From an uncultured Eubacterium sp. (GTDB taxonomy: Bacteria; Bacillota; Clostridia; Lachnospirales; Lachnospiraceae): a stretch of 33,479 nt of DNA. The notes beneath the pieces are model-generated. The model saw only the letters and a list, made by a program, of their open reading frames with translations. It was not told the origin of the DNA and did no database searches. Where the stretch lies: NCBI GenBank assembly GCA_910584795.1, contig CAJUBZ010000016.1:1-33479 (forward strand), given 5' to 3'. Below, one piece after another: positions 17,588 to 24,435 of this stretch (position 1 is its first letter; the number at the start of each line of letters is the position of its first letter). The translations under genes were made by a program, and so were the position numbers.

Positions 17588-18160
17588 ATGAACACACTTT
17601 CATTAAGAATACAAAAAATGTATGGCTATACAGATTATGAAATGGCCATTATAAAATATTCAGTTCTCACTTTATTTTCAGAACTTAGTAAAATATTAAT
17701 TCTCAGCATTGTATATTTGTATATTGGCAAAATTGATTTTTTTATAATATCATGTGTTCTATTAATATTTCTTCGTATAAATGGCGGAGGATATCATTGT
17801 AAACACTATATAAGCTGTCTTTTTCTTACAGCTTCCATATCAGCTGCAGCAATTATATTACTACCATTAATTAATATTCCAAATTTTTCTATTGTTTTAT
17901 TAAGATTAACAATCTGCTTATTTATCAATTACTATATCGGACCAGTTCCCTCACCATTTCGTCCAGAACCAAATGGATTGTTAATAAAACACTGTAAGAA
18001 TAATAGTTTTCTTACAATCTTTGTCTTTGTTATCATTGTTAGCATTTTCAATTCCAACATTGTAATAAGACCATATCTTATTGTTGGATTTTGGACTATC
18101 ATATTACACACTTTGCAATTGATAATTGCTAAAATACTAAGGAAAGGAGAATTATATTAA
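17588..18160 (+). CDS. agrB: AgrB-type peptide-processing membrane protease
   Basis: A 190-residue polytopic cysteine protease that trims and cyclises an AgrD propeptide at the membrane. The motif RINGGGYHCKHYISC (residues 63-77) supplies the conserved arginine, the GG-H element and the His70...Cys77 dyad, with the same seven-residue spacing as His77/Cys84 of S. aureus AgrB. About four further hydrophobic helices follow, and GPVPSPFRPEPN (about 117-128) is the usual proline-rich loop. AGAGG lies about nine bases before the ATG. The stop overlaps the next gene's start by one base (TAATG), so agrB and agrD are coupled. Confidence 0.95.
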   Translation: MNTLSLRIQKMYGYTDYEMAIIKYSVLTLFSELSKILILSIVYLYIGKIDFFIISCVLLIFLRINGGGYHCKHYISCLFLTASISAAAIILLPLINIPNFSIVLLRLTICLFINYYIGPVPSPFRPEPNGLLIKHCKNNSFLTIFVFVIIVSIFNSNIVIRPYLIVGFWTIILHTLQLIIAKILRKGELY

Positions 18161-18300
18161 TGAAAAAATTTGTTTATTCACATATGCATAAAATATGTGG
18201 CTTACTTTTAGCTTTTGGGTTCATGACTCATTTTCGTGGGGTGAGTTTTTTCTTTTTTGGAGAGCCGAAATATCCTACACCTGAACAGTATAAAAATTAA
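18160..18300 (+). CDS. agrD: AgrD-type autoinducer propeptide with serine in the predicted ring
   Basis: A 46-residue open frame directly coupled to agrB through TAATG. It has the AgrD layout: a basic, amphipathic/hydrophobic leader (residues 1-24), a short signal segment RGVSFFFF (26-33) and an acidic, proline-rich tail GEPKYPTPEQ (34-43) like the EP..P tail that AgrB recognises. The usual ring cysteine is absent: the only Cys is residue 13 in the leader, and Ser29 sits where Cys is expected. The predicted product is a five-residue lactone ring, Ser29 to Phe33, with a short N-terminal extension, comparable in chemistry to the serine lactones of some staphylococci and E. faecalis GBAP. Ring chemistry and extension length are inferred. 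Confidence 0.8.
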   Translation: MKKFVYSHMHKICGLLLAFGFMTHFRGVSFFFFGEPKYPTPEQYKN

Positions 18301-18312
18301 TGTAAAAAAAAA

Positions 18313-18343
18313 CAGTTCATCTTTCAATAAAAAAGATGAACTG
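18313..18343. terminator. Bidirectional terminator between convergent agrBD and sensor kinase
   Basis: CAGTTCATCTTT (18313-18324) pairs perfectly with AAAGATGAACTG (18332-18343) over a 7-base loop. T-rich sequence follows on the plus strand, and an uninterrupted run of nine T follows on the minus strand (18302-18312 region). It lies between the agrD stop and the kinase stop codon. Confidence 0.9.
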
Positions 18344-18348
18344 CTCTT

Positions 18349-19611
18349 TTATTTATTTTCTTCTATTCTAAATTCTATCCATTGAAAATCACTTTCTTTA
18401 TTGATACACGTATATATATTATATTTGTATTTCTTTTGATATTCTTTTATTTTGCTTAGGCCAATCCCACTTCCCGATACTTTTGTTGTATATTCTTTCT
18501 CAAAGAATTTTTCGATATCTTTATATGAAATATTAATAACCGGATTCTTAATACTTATGTATAGTCCATTATAGTCATTTAATAAAAATTTTATCTTTTG
18601 GGGCAACTTACTACCTGTTACAGCTTCGATGGCATTGTCCATTAAAACTCCTATAATTTCAATTAAATCATATAGGACAATTAACGTATTCCCTGTAAAT
18701 GAAATATCATACTCAATTTCTATTCCGACTTGCTCTGCATTATTAAATTTTGAATAAAGAAATCCTGCCAGTGTTGAGTTATTTGTGCAACTTAATACCT
18801 TGGAATATCTATTTTCATAAATCAAATTATCACAGTACTCACTTTGTGCCTCTATTAACTCATCCAATGAATTTGCCGTAAAGTGCATACTATATATCGC
18901 ATCTATCTGATTATGAAAATCATGTTGTTTCCATCTAATCGTTTTAATTAAATCTTCAAAAACTCCATTATAAAGATTTGTAATACTTAGTTCTCTATCC
19001 TTTCTATCCAATTCAAATACAGACTTTTGCCACCGATAAATAAAAATCAATAATATAATCATAAAAAGACTAATTAGGATAAATATATCTATTTCTATTA
19101 TTTCACTCTTTTTTAATTCATACATAAAATATACAATAATCGTAATGCAAATAAAGAAACTCATTTTTAATATCCAATCTTTGCTTTCACAAAAATCAAT
19201 TAAATATTGATATTTATTACTCTTGCTAGTAAGCATTAATATCATAAAAATAATAGAATTTATAATTATAACTACGATTGTTTCATTTCGAATAATTGGA
19301 CTGATAAAAAACATTGGAATGTAAACAACAATTTGTAATCCTCCCATAATCAACGTTACCAGCATACATTTCAATATAGTCCGTTGTATCGTATTCTTAA
19401 ACTTAATATATGCAAATACAAAATAAATTAAATAAACTGCAAAATATAACTGTTTTGATACAATGCCATCCTGTATCATCTGCATAAATGTTAATTCAAT
19501 TACAATAAATCCTACATTACAAATATCCAGTTTTACTTTTTCACCGCTAAGACTATGTAAACACAACACTAAGGCTAGCATTTCTAATAATCTATAGATT
19601 ACTTCGGACAT
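18349..19611 (-). CDS. AgrC-like sensor histidine kinase (GHKL)
   Basis: A 420-residue protein with five or six N-terminal membrane helices (about residues 5-195), a short coiled linker and a GHKL ATPase domain (about 310-415). The phosphoacceptor region WKQHDFHNQ (227-235) fits the AgrC-type H box, with His230 the likely site. The N box is DNAIEA (325-330) and the G box GSGIGL (380-385). The ATG lies inside the end of the LytTR regulator gene (13-base overlap), so the two are coupled. The family senses cyclic peptides, so the neighbouring AgrD product is the obvious ligand. It is convergent to agrBD rather than in one operon as in S. aureus. Confidence 0.88.
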   Translation of the reverse strand: MSEVIYRLLEMLALVLCLHSLSGEKVKLDICNVGFIVIELTFMQMIQDGIVSKQLYFAVYLIYFVFAYIKFKNTIQRTILKCMLVTLIMGGLQIVVYIPMFFISPIIRNETIVVIIINSIIFMILMLTSKSNKYQYLIDFCESKDWILKMSFFICITIIVYFMYELKKSEIIEIDIFILISLFMIILLIFIYRWQKSVFELDRKDRELSITNLYNGVFEDLIKTIRWKQHDFHNQIDAIYSMHFTANSLDELIEAQSEYCDNLIYENRYSKVLSCTNNSTLAGFLYSKFNNAEQVGIEIEYDISFTGNTLIVLYDLIEIIGVLMDNAIEAVTGSKLPQKIKFLLNDYNGLYISIKNPVINISYKDIEKFFEKEYTTKVSGSGIGLSKIKEYQKKYKYNIYTCINKESDFQWIEFRIEENK

Positions 19612-20342
19612 TTTGCAATTGCCTCCAGAAAACCACGTTTCAATCGTACACTTAATTCTAATGTTTCATGTCCATTAATTAATTTAATATACTGATGAAT
19701 CATATCTGTTTTTTCCACAAAATCTATATTTACAATTGTACTTTTATTGCATTTGATAAACTTTTCAGAATTTAATTCCAGTAAAATCTGCCTTCCAGAC
19801 TTATATGGTGTTTCTATCACCGTACCATCTGCACAATGAATCAAAACATTAGATCTATTATTTTGAAAATATACTATATCCTTGACTTTTATAGTGTAAT
19901 AAATACCATCCTTTTTGTAATTATAATATCTGCTCTCTTCTTTTACATTTTTGAATAGCAATGTTTCTTTAACAACTGTTAAAAATTCTTCACTATCATA
20001 TGGCTTTTCAAAATATCTATAACAATGTAGATGCGCATATGCATAAACATCTGCATCTTGTAATGATGTTGTAAATATAATGGGTGTAAATTTATATTTT
20101 TCTACTTTTCTGATATTTTCTACAAACTTTGTTCCTGCTGCATCTTCTGATATATCTGAGTTTAATATAATATCTACAATAAACAAATCGATGTGGTATT
20201 TCAAAGCGTAGCGATATGCCTGTTCGCTATTTTCTGCTTTATAAATAAATACCCCATCGATTTGACTGATAAGCGCACATGCCTTTTCCATACAACGCTT
20301 GTTATCCTCGATTATTAATATTTGTTTATCTATTGATTGCAT
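19599..20342 (-). CDS. LytTR-family response regulator 1 (AgrA-like)
   Basis: A 247-residue protein with a receiver domain (1-125) and a LytTR DNA-binding domain (about 145-245). The acidic pocket is Glu12-Asp13, the phosphoacceptor Asp57 lies in LFIVDIIL, the switch Thr91 in FTTS and Lys113 in YFEKPYD. It overlaps the sensor kinase start by 13 bases and follows an XRE gene by 30 bases, making an XRE-RR-kinase operon. The expected target is an agr-type promoter upstream of the small peptide-agrB-agrD genes, but I could not identify a clear pair of LytTR direct repeats there. Confidence 0.9.
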   Translation of the reverse strand: MQSIDKQILIIEDNKRCMEKACALISQIDGVFIYKAENSEQAYRYALKYHIDLFIVDIILNSDISEDAAGTKFVENIRKVEKYKFTPIIFTTSLQDADVYAYAHLHCYRYFEKPYDSEEFLTVVKETLLFKNVKEESRYYNYKKDGIYYTIKVKDIVYFQNNRSNVLIHCADGTVIETPYKSGRQILLELNSEKFIKCNKSTIVNIDFVEKTDMIHQYIKLINGHETLELSVRLKRGFLEAIAKCPK

Positions 20343-20372
20343 ACTATATATTTTCTCCTTAAGTATATTATC

Positions 20373-20732
20373 CTATTTTTTCTTCAAGTACACATCAAAA
20401 TCATATTGCGGACCACCAAATGCCTGCTTCGCTATCTCAACAAACACCTTTATCTTATGTTCACTTGTTTGACACAAGAAATCATACACATATTCCTGCT
20501 CATTTGCCACTTCGCCTAATAGAATATAATTCGGCGTGGCTCCAAATTTTTCAAATATTATTTGCAAATGATATATTGTAACTTTGCTTTTTCCATATTC
20601 GATATTTTGATAATGAGTGGTTGAATGTATTCCTAATACCTCTGCCATTTTTTCTTGCGACAATCCATGTTTCTTTCTCACTGCACGAATTCGTTGACCA
20701 ATTTCTCTGTTCATCACTACTTCCTGATTCAT
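20373..20732 (-). CDS. XRE-family regulator 1, upstream of LytTR regulator 1
   Basis: A 119-residue protein with an N-terminal Cro/CI-type helix-turn-helix (about residues 10-65: IGQRIRAVRKKHGLSQEKMA...) and a C-terminal helical tail of unknown role. GGAG lies seven bases before the ATG at 20732. An alternative in-frame ATG at 20714 also has GGAAG upstream, and a longer frame from 20795 lacks a site. It leads the XRE-RR-kinase transcript and is paralogous to the XRE gene at 21612-22001, which likewise precedes a LytTR regulator. Two inverted repeats in its upstream gap are candidate autoregulatory operators. Confidence 0.8.
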   Translation of the reverse strand: MNQEVVMNREIGQRIRAVRKKHGLSQEKMAEVLGIHSTTHYQNIEYGKSKVTIYHLQIIFEKFGATPNYILLGEVANEQEYVYDFLCQTSEHKIKVFVEIAKQAFGGPQYDFDVYLKKK

Positions 20733-20784
20733 ATTAATACTCCAATACTTATTGTTTAATTTTAATCTTTTTGCTCCTATCCCA

Positions 20785-20825
20785 CCACATTCCAATGTGG
20801 GTTATTTACACTGTGCAGTAGTGTA
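20785..20825. promoter_or_regulatory. Two inverted repeats upstream of XRE 1
   Basis: CCACATT-CC-AATGTGG (20785-20800) and TACACT-N7-AGTGTA (20807-20825) lie 53-93 bases upstream of the XRE gene start. Neither has a T run, so they look like protein-binding sites rather than terminators. The regulator that binds them is not known. Confidence 0.5.
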
Positions 20826-20855
20826 TTTGAGTATTAATATATAAAATATTTTTTT

Positions 20856-21593
20856 CTAACATCTCAGAAAATCCTGTAAAAATTTTTTCTTAATTCTGGG
20901 TCCCATATTTAACACCCCAAAATCATTTTCAAGTATTACATAACTATTCGCCACATCAATTCCTTTTATAAAATCCATATTTACTATTGTATTATTGCTA
21001 CATCTTAAAAATTTTTCAGAGTTAAGTTCTAATATTATATTTTTATTAGATTTATATGGAGTATACAATACATTACCACTTTTGCATTGTATACGTGTAA
21101 TTCTTTCAACTGTTTGAAAATAAACAATATTTTTCGTTTTAACTGAATTAATCATTCCATCATCTTTATATGAATAAAACTCTTTTGTTTTTTTCAATGT
21201 TTTATATTCTAATGCCTCAATTACTGAATATTTAAATTCCTCTTTGTCATATGGCTTTTCAAAATAGCGAAAACAATGCAAATGAGAATATATATATAGT
21301 CTGGGATCTTCTAAAGATGTTATTACAATAACTGGCGTAAATTTATATTTATCTATAGAACGTATATTTTCAATAAACTTTAAACCCGATATATCTGCAA
21401 ATTTCTTAGTGTTCAATATAATATCAACCACAAATAAATCTATACTATATTCTAACGCATATCTATATGCCTTATCACTATTCATTGCCTTATGAACATA
21501 AATATCTTTAATCCTTCCTAATATATCACATAGTGACTTCATGCTTTTTTCATTATCTTCAACGATTAATATCTGCTTATCCGAAGAATACAT
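20856..21593 (-). CDS. LytTR-family response regulator 2 (orphan paralogue)
   Basis: A 245-residue paralogue of the regulator at 19599-20342, similar throughout (for example IDLFVVDIIL with Asp57, FTPVIVITSLED, HLHCFRYFEKPYD with Lys113, and a C-terminal LytTR domain from about residue 140). All receiver residues are kept, so it should be phosphorylated, but no second kinase is present and the AgrC-like kinase may serve both. The gene starts 18 bases after the XRE 2 stop codon, and its Shine-Dalgarno sequence is a run of nine G. Divergence of the LytTR domain suggests different target promoters. Confidence 0.88.
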   Translation of the reverse strand: MYSSDKQILIVEDNEKSMKSLCDILGRIKDIYVHKAMNSDKAYRYALEYSIDLFVVDIILNTKKFADISGLKFIENIRSIDKYKFTPVIVITSLEDPRLYIYSHLHCFRYFEKPYDKEEFKYSVIEALEYKTLKKTKEFYSYKDDGMINSVKTKNIVYFQTVERITRIQCKSGNVLYTPYKSNKNIILELNSEKFLRCSNNTIVNMDFIKGIDVANSYVILENDFGVLNMGPRIKKKFLQDFLRC

Positions 21594-21597
21594 ATAA

Positions 21598-21610
21598 TCT
21601 CCCCCCCCCT
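21598..21610 (-). promoter_or_regulatory. G9-tract Shine-Dalgarno of LytTR regulator 2
   Basis: On the minus strand AGGGGGGGGGAG is followed by ATTAT and the ATG at 21593. Nine consecutive G form most of the ribosome binding site. Homopolymeric G tracts of this length are prone to slipped-strand length change, which would alter pairing and spacing to the start codon. Confidence 0.7.
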
Positions 21611-21611
21611 G

Positions 21612-22001
21612 TCATCTGCTGTACTTATTTGCTCCTCTCTCAATATTTGCCAATAAGTTTTCATACTGTTTTTTATCTAATTCACACAACCGTGCTACCA
21701 AATGTATAACGGTTAAAAACTTAGTTTCATTATTCGATCCTTCAAATTCTAATTCATAATGTCTTTTATCAACAACCTTACCAAATAAAATATAATCTGC
21801 TGATACTCCAAATTCTTTGTTCAATTTTTCTAAATGAGCAATCGTAATATTATTTCGTCCACTTTCCATTCTTTGATATGTAGAATATGATACATCTAAT
21901 CTCTCTGCCATCTTCTCCTGTGTTAATTGATTTTTATTTCTCACACTCCTTAATCTTTTTGCCTTTTGCTTATCTTTTGTTGTTATATTTTTCTTATCCA
22001 T
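21612..22001 (-). CDS. XRE-family regulator 2, upstream of LytTR regulator 2
   Basis: A 129-residue protein. The helix-turn-helix spans about residues 14-70 (KRLRSVRNKNQLTQEKMAER with YSTYQRMESG), then an alpha/beta tail. It aligns with XRE 1 through both parts (FGVSADYILFGKVVD versus FGATPNYILLGEVAN), so the XRE-LytTR pair has been duplicated as a module. GGAG lies 11 bases upstream of the ATG, rather far. It probably controls its own transcript and that of the adjacent response regulator. Confidence 0.82.
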   Translation of the reverse strand: MDKKNITTKDKQKAKRLRSVRNKNQLTQEKMAERLDVSYSTYQRMESGRNNITIAHLEKLNKEFGVSADYILFGKVVDKRHYELEFEGSNNETKFLTVIHLVARLCELDKKQYENLLANIERGANKYSR

Positions 22002-22066
22002 ACAGTATATTACTCCAAATTCTTTCGTTACTTTATTTTAAAATTTTTTTAACTCATATGCCATTA

Positions 22067-22097
22067 CACAAGGTAGCATGTCATCTGCTACTTTGTG
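22067..22097. promoter_or_regulatory. Hairpin 1 upstream of XRE 2
   Basis: CACAAGGTAGCA-TGTCATC-TGCTACTTTGTG: a 12-bp stem with one G-T pair and a 7-base loop, 66 bases upstream of the XRE 2 start. It is either an operator or a leader hairpin. There is no T run directly after it on the minus strand. Confidence 0.5.
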
Positions 22098-22134
22098 ATA
22101 TAATTCTAGTATATTTAATTCTAACGAAAAAAAT

Positions 22135-22171
22135 ATATGAGCCTCATGCCATTAACACATGCAGCTCATAT
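22135..22171 (-). terminator. Hairpin 2 downstream of XRE 3, weak terminator or operator
   Basis: ATATGAGC.CATG pairs with CATG.GCTCATAT across an imperfect stem. On the minus strand it is followed within a few bases by ATTTTTTTC, so it can end the XRE 3 transcript. It shares the sequence CTCAT(AT)GCCATTA(A)CACA with the flank of hairpin 1 at 22054-22069. Confidence 0.5.
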
Positions 22172-22215
22172 TCTAAATATTTGTATTCTATTGCATTTAT
22201 CTTTAGATATTAAAC

Positions 22216-22533
22216 TTATTTTTTTTTCAATTTTAATATCTCTAACAAAATATGCTCTACAGCCATTTGTTCTTTATTATCCAGTTTCTTTACTAACTCA
22301 ACAATTAAGTCTGAAATTACTCGTTGTTTATTATTTGTTAAAATATAATCACAACTCACATTTAATGCTCTTGAAATTTTATACAATACACCTGCGGAAA
22401 AACCTTTTTTCCCCGCCTCAATTTCATATAAAAATTTAGTAGAAATATCCACTTCTTCTGCTAATTGCTCAACAGTATATCCCTGTCGTATTCTGAGATT
22501 TTTTATAATTTTGCTTGAATATGTATAATCCAT
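22216..22533 (-). CDS. XRE-family regulator 3
   Basis: A 105-residue protein with a compact helix-turn-helix (about residues 8-62) containing YTVEQLAEEVDISTKFLYEIE and a short lysine-rich helical tail. I place the start at 22533 (MDYTYSSK...): a G7 tract lies eight bases upstream, whereas the longer frame from 22566 runs through the promoter's transcription start. It is paralogous to XRE 4 (shared STKFLYEIE and VSCDYI-T segments) and less like XRE 1 and 2. It has its own promoter. The function is unknown beyond DNA binding. Confidence 0.8.
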   Translation of the reverse strand: MDYTYSSKIIKNLRIRQGYTVEQLAEEVDISTKFLYEIEAGKKGFSAGVLYKISRALNVSCDYILTNNKQRVISDLIVELVKKLDNKEQMAVEHILLEILKLKKK

Positions 22534-22540
22534 TTCGTGT

Positions 22541-22547
22541 CCCCCCC
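22541..22547 (-). promoter_or_regulatory. G7-tract ribosome binding site of XRE 3
   Basis: GGGGGGG followed by ACACGAA and the ATG at 22533 on the minus strand. A second purine-rich element (CGAGGTGC) lies just upstream. It is one of three G-homopolymer binding sites in this cluster. Confidence 0.55.
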
Positions 22548-22564
22548 GCACCTCGTTTTTTTTC

Positions 22565-22593
22565 ATTATAACTCAGAACAATTATATTTTCAC
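22565..22593 (-). promoter_or_regulatory. Promoter of XRE 3
   Basis: On the minus strand GTGAAA (22593-22588), a 17-base spacer and a perfect TATAAT (22570-22565). Initiation near 22558 gives a short leader that includes the G7 tract. A second TATAAT lies within the spacer. Confidence 0.5.
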
Positions 22594-22739
22594 TTTTTTT
22601 TACAAAAATTTGCAAAAACCATTTATACGTGTGTTTTTCTTACATTTTCACATAATTTATTACCTTTTCCACTATTTTTGTAACTTTTATAAAAGAATCC
22701 ATTGATTATCCGTCAAACGAACCCTTTAATGTTTTTTAT

Positions 22740-23060
22740 TTAAAATTTACTTACTTCCAGCACTGCTGCGAGAATTCTCTTTACATTTGGAATCTGTGTC
22801 GTATCAAACGATTCTAATATATTAATTATTTCCTCACTACATTTATAATCAACTTTTCCTGTCATTATATAATCACAGGAAACCTCTAATGCCTGACATA
22901 TCTTAAGTAAATTTGTTGCGGAAAGACCTTTTTGTCCATTCTCTATTTCATATAAAAATTTTGTAGAAATATCTGCATACTCTGCCAATTCTTCTCTAGT
23001 AAAATGATTTAATTCTCTAATATATCTAATTCTTGCTCCTATTGAAGGATCTATCACCAT
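22740..23060 (-). CDS. XRE-family regulator 4
   Basis: A 106-residue helix-turn-helix protein (about residues 8-62: IGARIRYIRELNHFTREELAEYADISTKFLYEIENG) with a short C-terminal helix. The start is set at 23060, where GGGGGGAG lies eight bases upstream; the frame also opens at 23081 but that ATG has no binding site. It is a paralogue of XRE 3. A TATAAT box lies about 39 bases upstream, with a perfect AACTATAGTT palindrome further upstream that could be its operator. It separates the regulatory cluster from the lipoprotein and membrane-protein genes. Confidence 0.8.
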   Translation of the reverse strand: MVIDPSIGARIRYIRELNHFTREELAEYADISTKFLYEIENGQKGLSATNLLKICQALEVSCDYIMTGKVDYKCSEEIINILESFDTTQIPNVKRILAAVLEVSKF

Positions 23061-23070
23061 AGCTATTTCT

Positions 23071-23076
23071 CCCCCC
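23071..23076 (-). promoter_or_regulatory. G6-tract ribosome binding site of XRE 4
   Basis: GGGGGGAG then AAATAGCT and the ATG at 23060 on the minus strand. It is the shortest of the three G tracts and close to a normal GGGGAG site. Confidence 0.55.
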
Positions 23077-23098
23077 ATCATTTGTATTGTTATTTATT

Positions 23099-23139
23099 AT
23101 TATAACTTGGAAATTGTTGCTAATAAACTAACTATAGTT
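23099..23139 (-). promoter_or_regulatory. XRE 4 -10 box and upstream palindrome
   Basis: A perfect TATAAT on the minus strand (23104-23099) and, 25 bases upstream, the perfect 10-bp palindrome AACTATAGTT (23130-23139), flanked by a GTTC...GAAC pair. No good -35 is seen. Confidence 0.4.
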
Positions 23140-23167
23140 CAAAATAGGTGGAACAATTATTCAATAT

Positions 23168-23587
23168 TTATATATGCTGCGAAATCATCATTATCGGATT
23201 TGACATACCTACACTAGCCATTCTCTTCCCATGACCATCTTCATAGTTTATTTTTGTAACATTATTTGTATTTATATCCATGTATAGTGTGATACAAGTT
23301 GCTCTATTTTCCCCATTTTCATAACCTCCAAAGAACTGAAATTCAGCTGTGCCTTTTGTATCATAAATCTCATAATGAACATATGTTAATGGTATATCTT
23401 TGGCATATTCGGCAACGATCTGTGAAAGCTCCTGCTTTGCTTCAGAAATAACAAAAATATTTGATTTTAGATGTATAGAAACATCATAATCAATGTTTGT
23501 ATATGGTGCAAAATCATCATCGTCACATCCAGATAATAATGTACAACAAAAAACAATTATAACTACTAGTTTCAACCATCTATTCAT
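23168..23587 (-). CDS. Small predicted lipoprotein, function unknown
   Basis: A 139-residue protein with a clear type II signal peptide: basic N-terminus MNRWLK, hydrophobic core and lipobox LLSGC, giving lipidated Cys21 followed by DDDD. The mature part is a small alpha/beta domain with no motif I recognise. GGAGG lies six bases before the ATG. It lies 36 bases downstream of the tandem membrane-protein genes on the same strand and so is likely the last gene of their operon. Surface exposure next to a toxin/tail locus makes an immunity or accessory role possible, but nothing in the sequence proves it. Confidence 0.75.
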   Translation of the reverse strand: MNRWLKLVVIIVFCCTLLSGCDDDDFAPYTNIDYDVSIHLKSNIFVISEAKQELSQIVAEYAKDIPLTYVHYEIYDTKGTAEFQFFGGYENGENRATCITLYMDINTNNVTKINYEDGHGKRMASVGMSNPIMMISQHI

Positions 23588-23623
23588 ACGTCACCTCCAA
23601 AAATATTTTAATCTTTTCATTCA

Positions 23624-24367
23624 TTACTTGTTATATCTATTAGGATTGATTGGATTTGACAGATACATAGTTTTATAGGTAACTGACTTCTCCATTTCTC
23701 CCAAGTTTTCATATGCTTTCATCAAAAGAAAAGACGAAAATAAATTTAAAAAAGCATTTCTTTCATTGCACAATAACCCAGCATAATAAACTGCACTTTT
23801 CATATCATTATTCTGATAAGCTTGTATCGCCTTATGAATATGTATAAATGGCAGTATCAAATATTTTTCAATTGGTTTCCCATCTACTATTGTAGTCAAT
23901 TTCATTTTCGTTGATGTGTCATTAATAAAATCTAATCCATCACCAATCACAACAAATAAAAGATAAAATTGAAAATATTTCTTTTTACAAAATGGTTTAC
24001 GATTATAAATCAAGTTATATTCCGCCCAATACCTATCAAATTCCCCATGTGTTGCCCAAAATATATCTCGTTGCATACGTATCCATGGATTTTTAGGATG
24101 TCCTGCCACTGCCTTATTTAGTAAATTGATTGCTCCATCATAATCGTTCTGATTGCAGTATTCATTAAGTTTCCGATAGAAAATTTTATTTCTGACTCGT
24201 AAATAACAATAAAACAGTCCACGAGAAATAATTGTAGCTGCAACACAATAAGTCAATTTAACAATTTGTGTAGATTCACTAGGAACAGGAATAAAATATG
24301 CAAGCAACTCTAAAATTATCAAAAATAAAATCGCTAGCATTACATTATCAGCTTTTCTATTTAACAT
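23624..24367 (-). CDS. Tandem paralogue B: two-helix membrane protein with TPR-like domain
   Basis: A 247-residue protein with two N-terminal hydrophobic segments (about residues 10-28 and 34-56) then a cytoplasmic helical region. Segments such as NQNDYDGAINLLNKAVAGHPKNPWIRMQRD and AIQAYQNNDMKSAVYYAGLLC read like TPR helix pairs. The start at 24367 is chosen by AAAGGAA eight bases upstream and by alignment with its neighbour at 24436-25179, with which it shares about half or more of its residues by eye (KPFCKKKY, GDGLDFIN, FIHIHKAI, SSFLLMKAYENLGEMEKS). I do not recognise the family. Confidence 0.75.
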   Translation of the reverse strand: MLNRKADNVMLAILFLIILELLAYFIPVPSESTQIVKLTYCVAATIISRGLFYCYLRVRNKIFYRKLNEYCNQNDYDGAINLLNKAVAGHPKNPWIRMQRDIFWATHGEFDRYWAEYNLIYNRKPFCKKKYFQFYLLFVVIGDGLDFINDTSTKMKLTTIVDGKPIEKYLILPFIHIHKAIQAYQNNDMKSAVYYAGLLCNERNAFLNLFSSFLLMKAYENLGEMEKSVTYKTMYLSNPINPNRYNK

Positions 24368-24435
24368 AAGCAGATTCCTTTCAAACATTTTATTTACTAA
24401 AAATTATAGCTTTTACTATATTACTATTACTAATT

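Noticed and set aside
17409..17603. Minus-strand 64-residue frame between carB and agrB
   Set aside because: It overlaps both the plus-strand 53-residue frame, which has a better ribosome binding site, and the agrB start, and its composition is that of translated AT-rich sequence.
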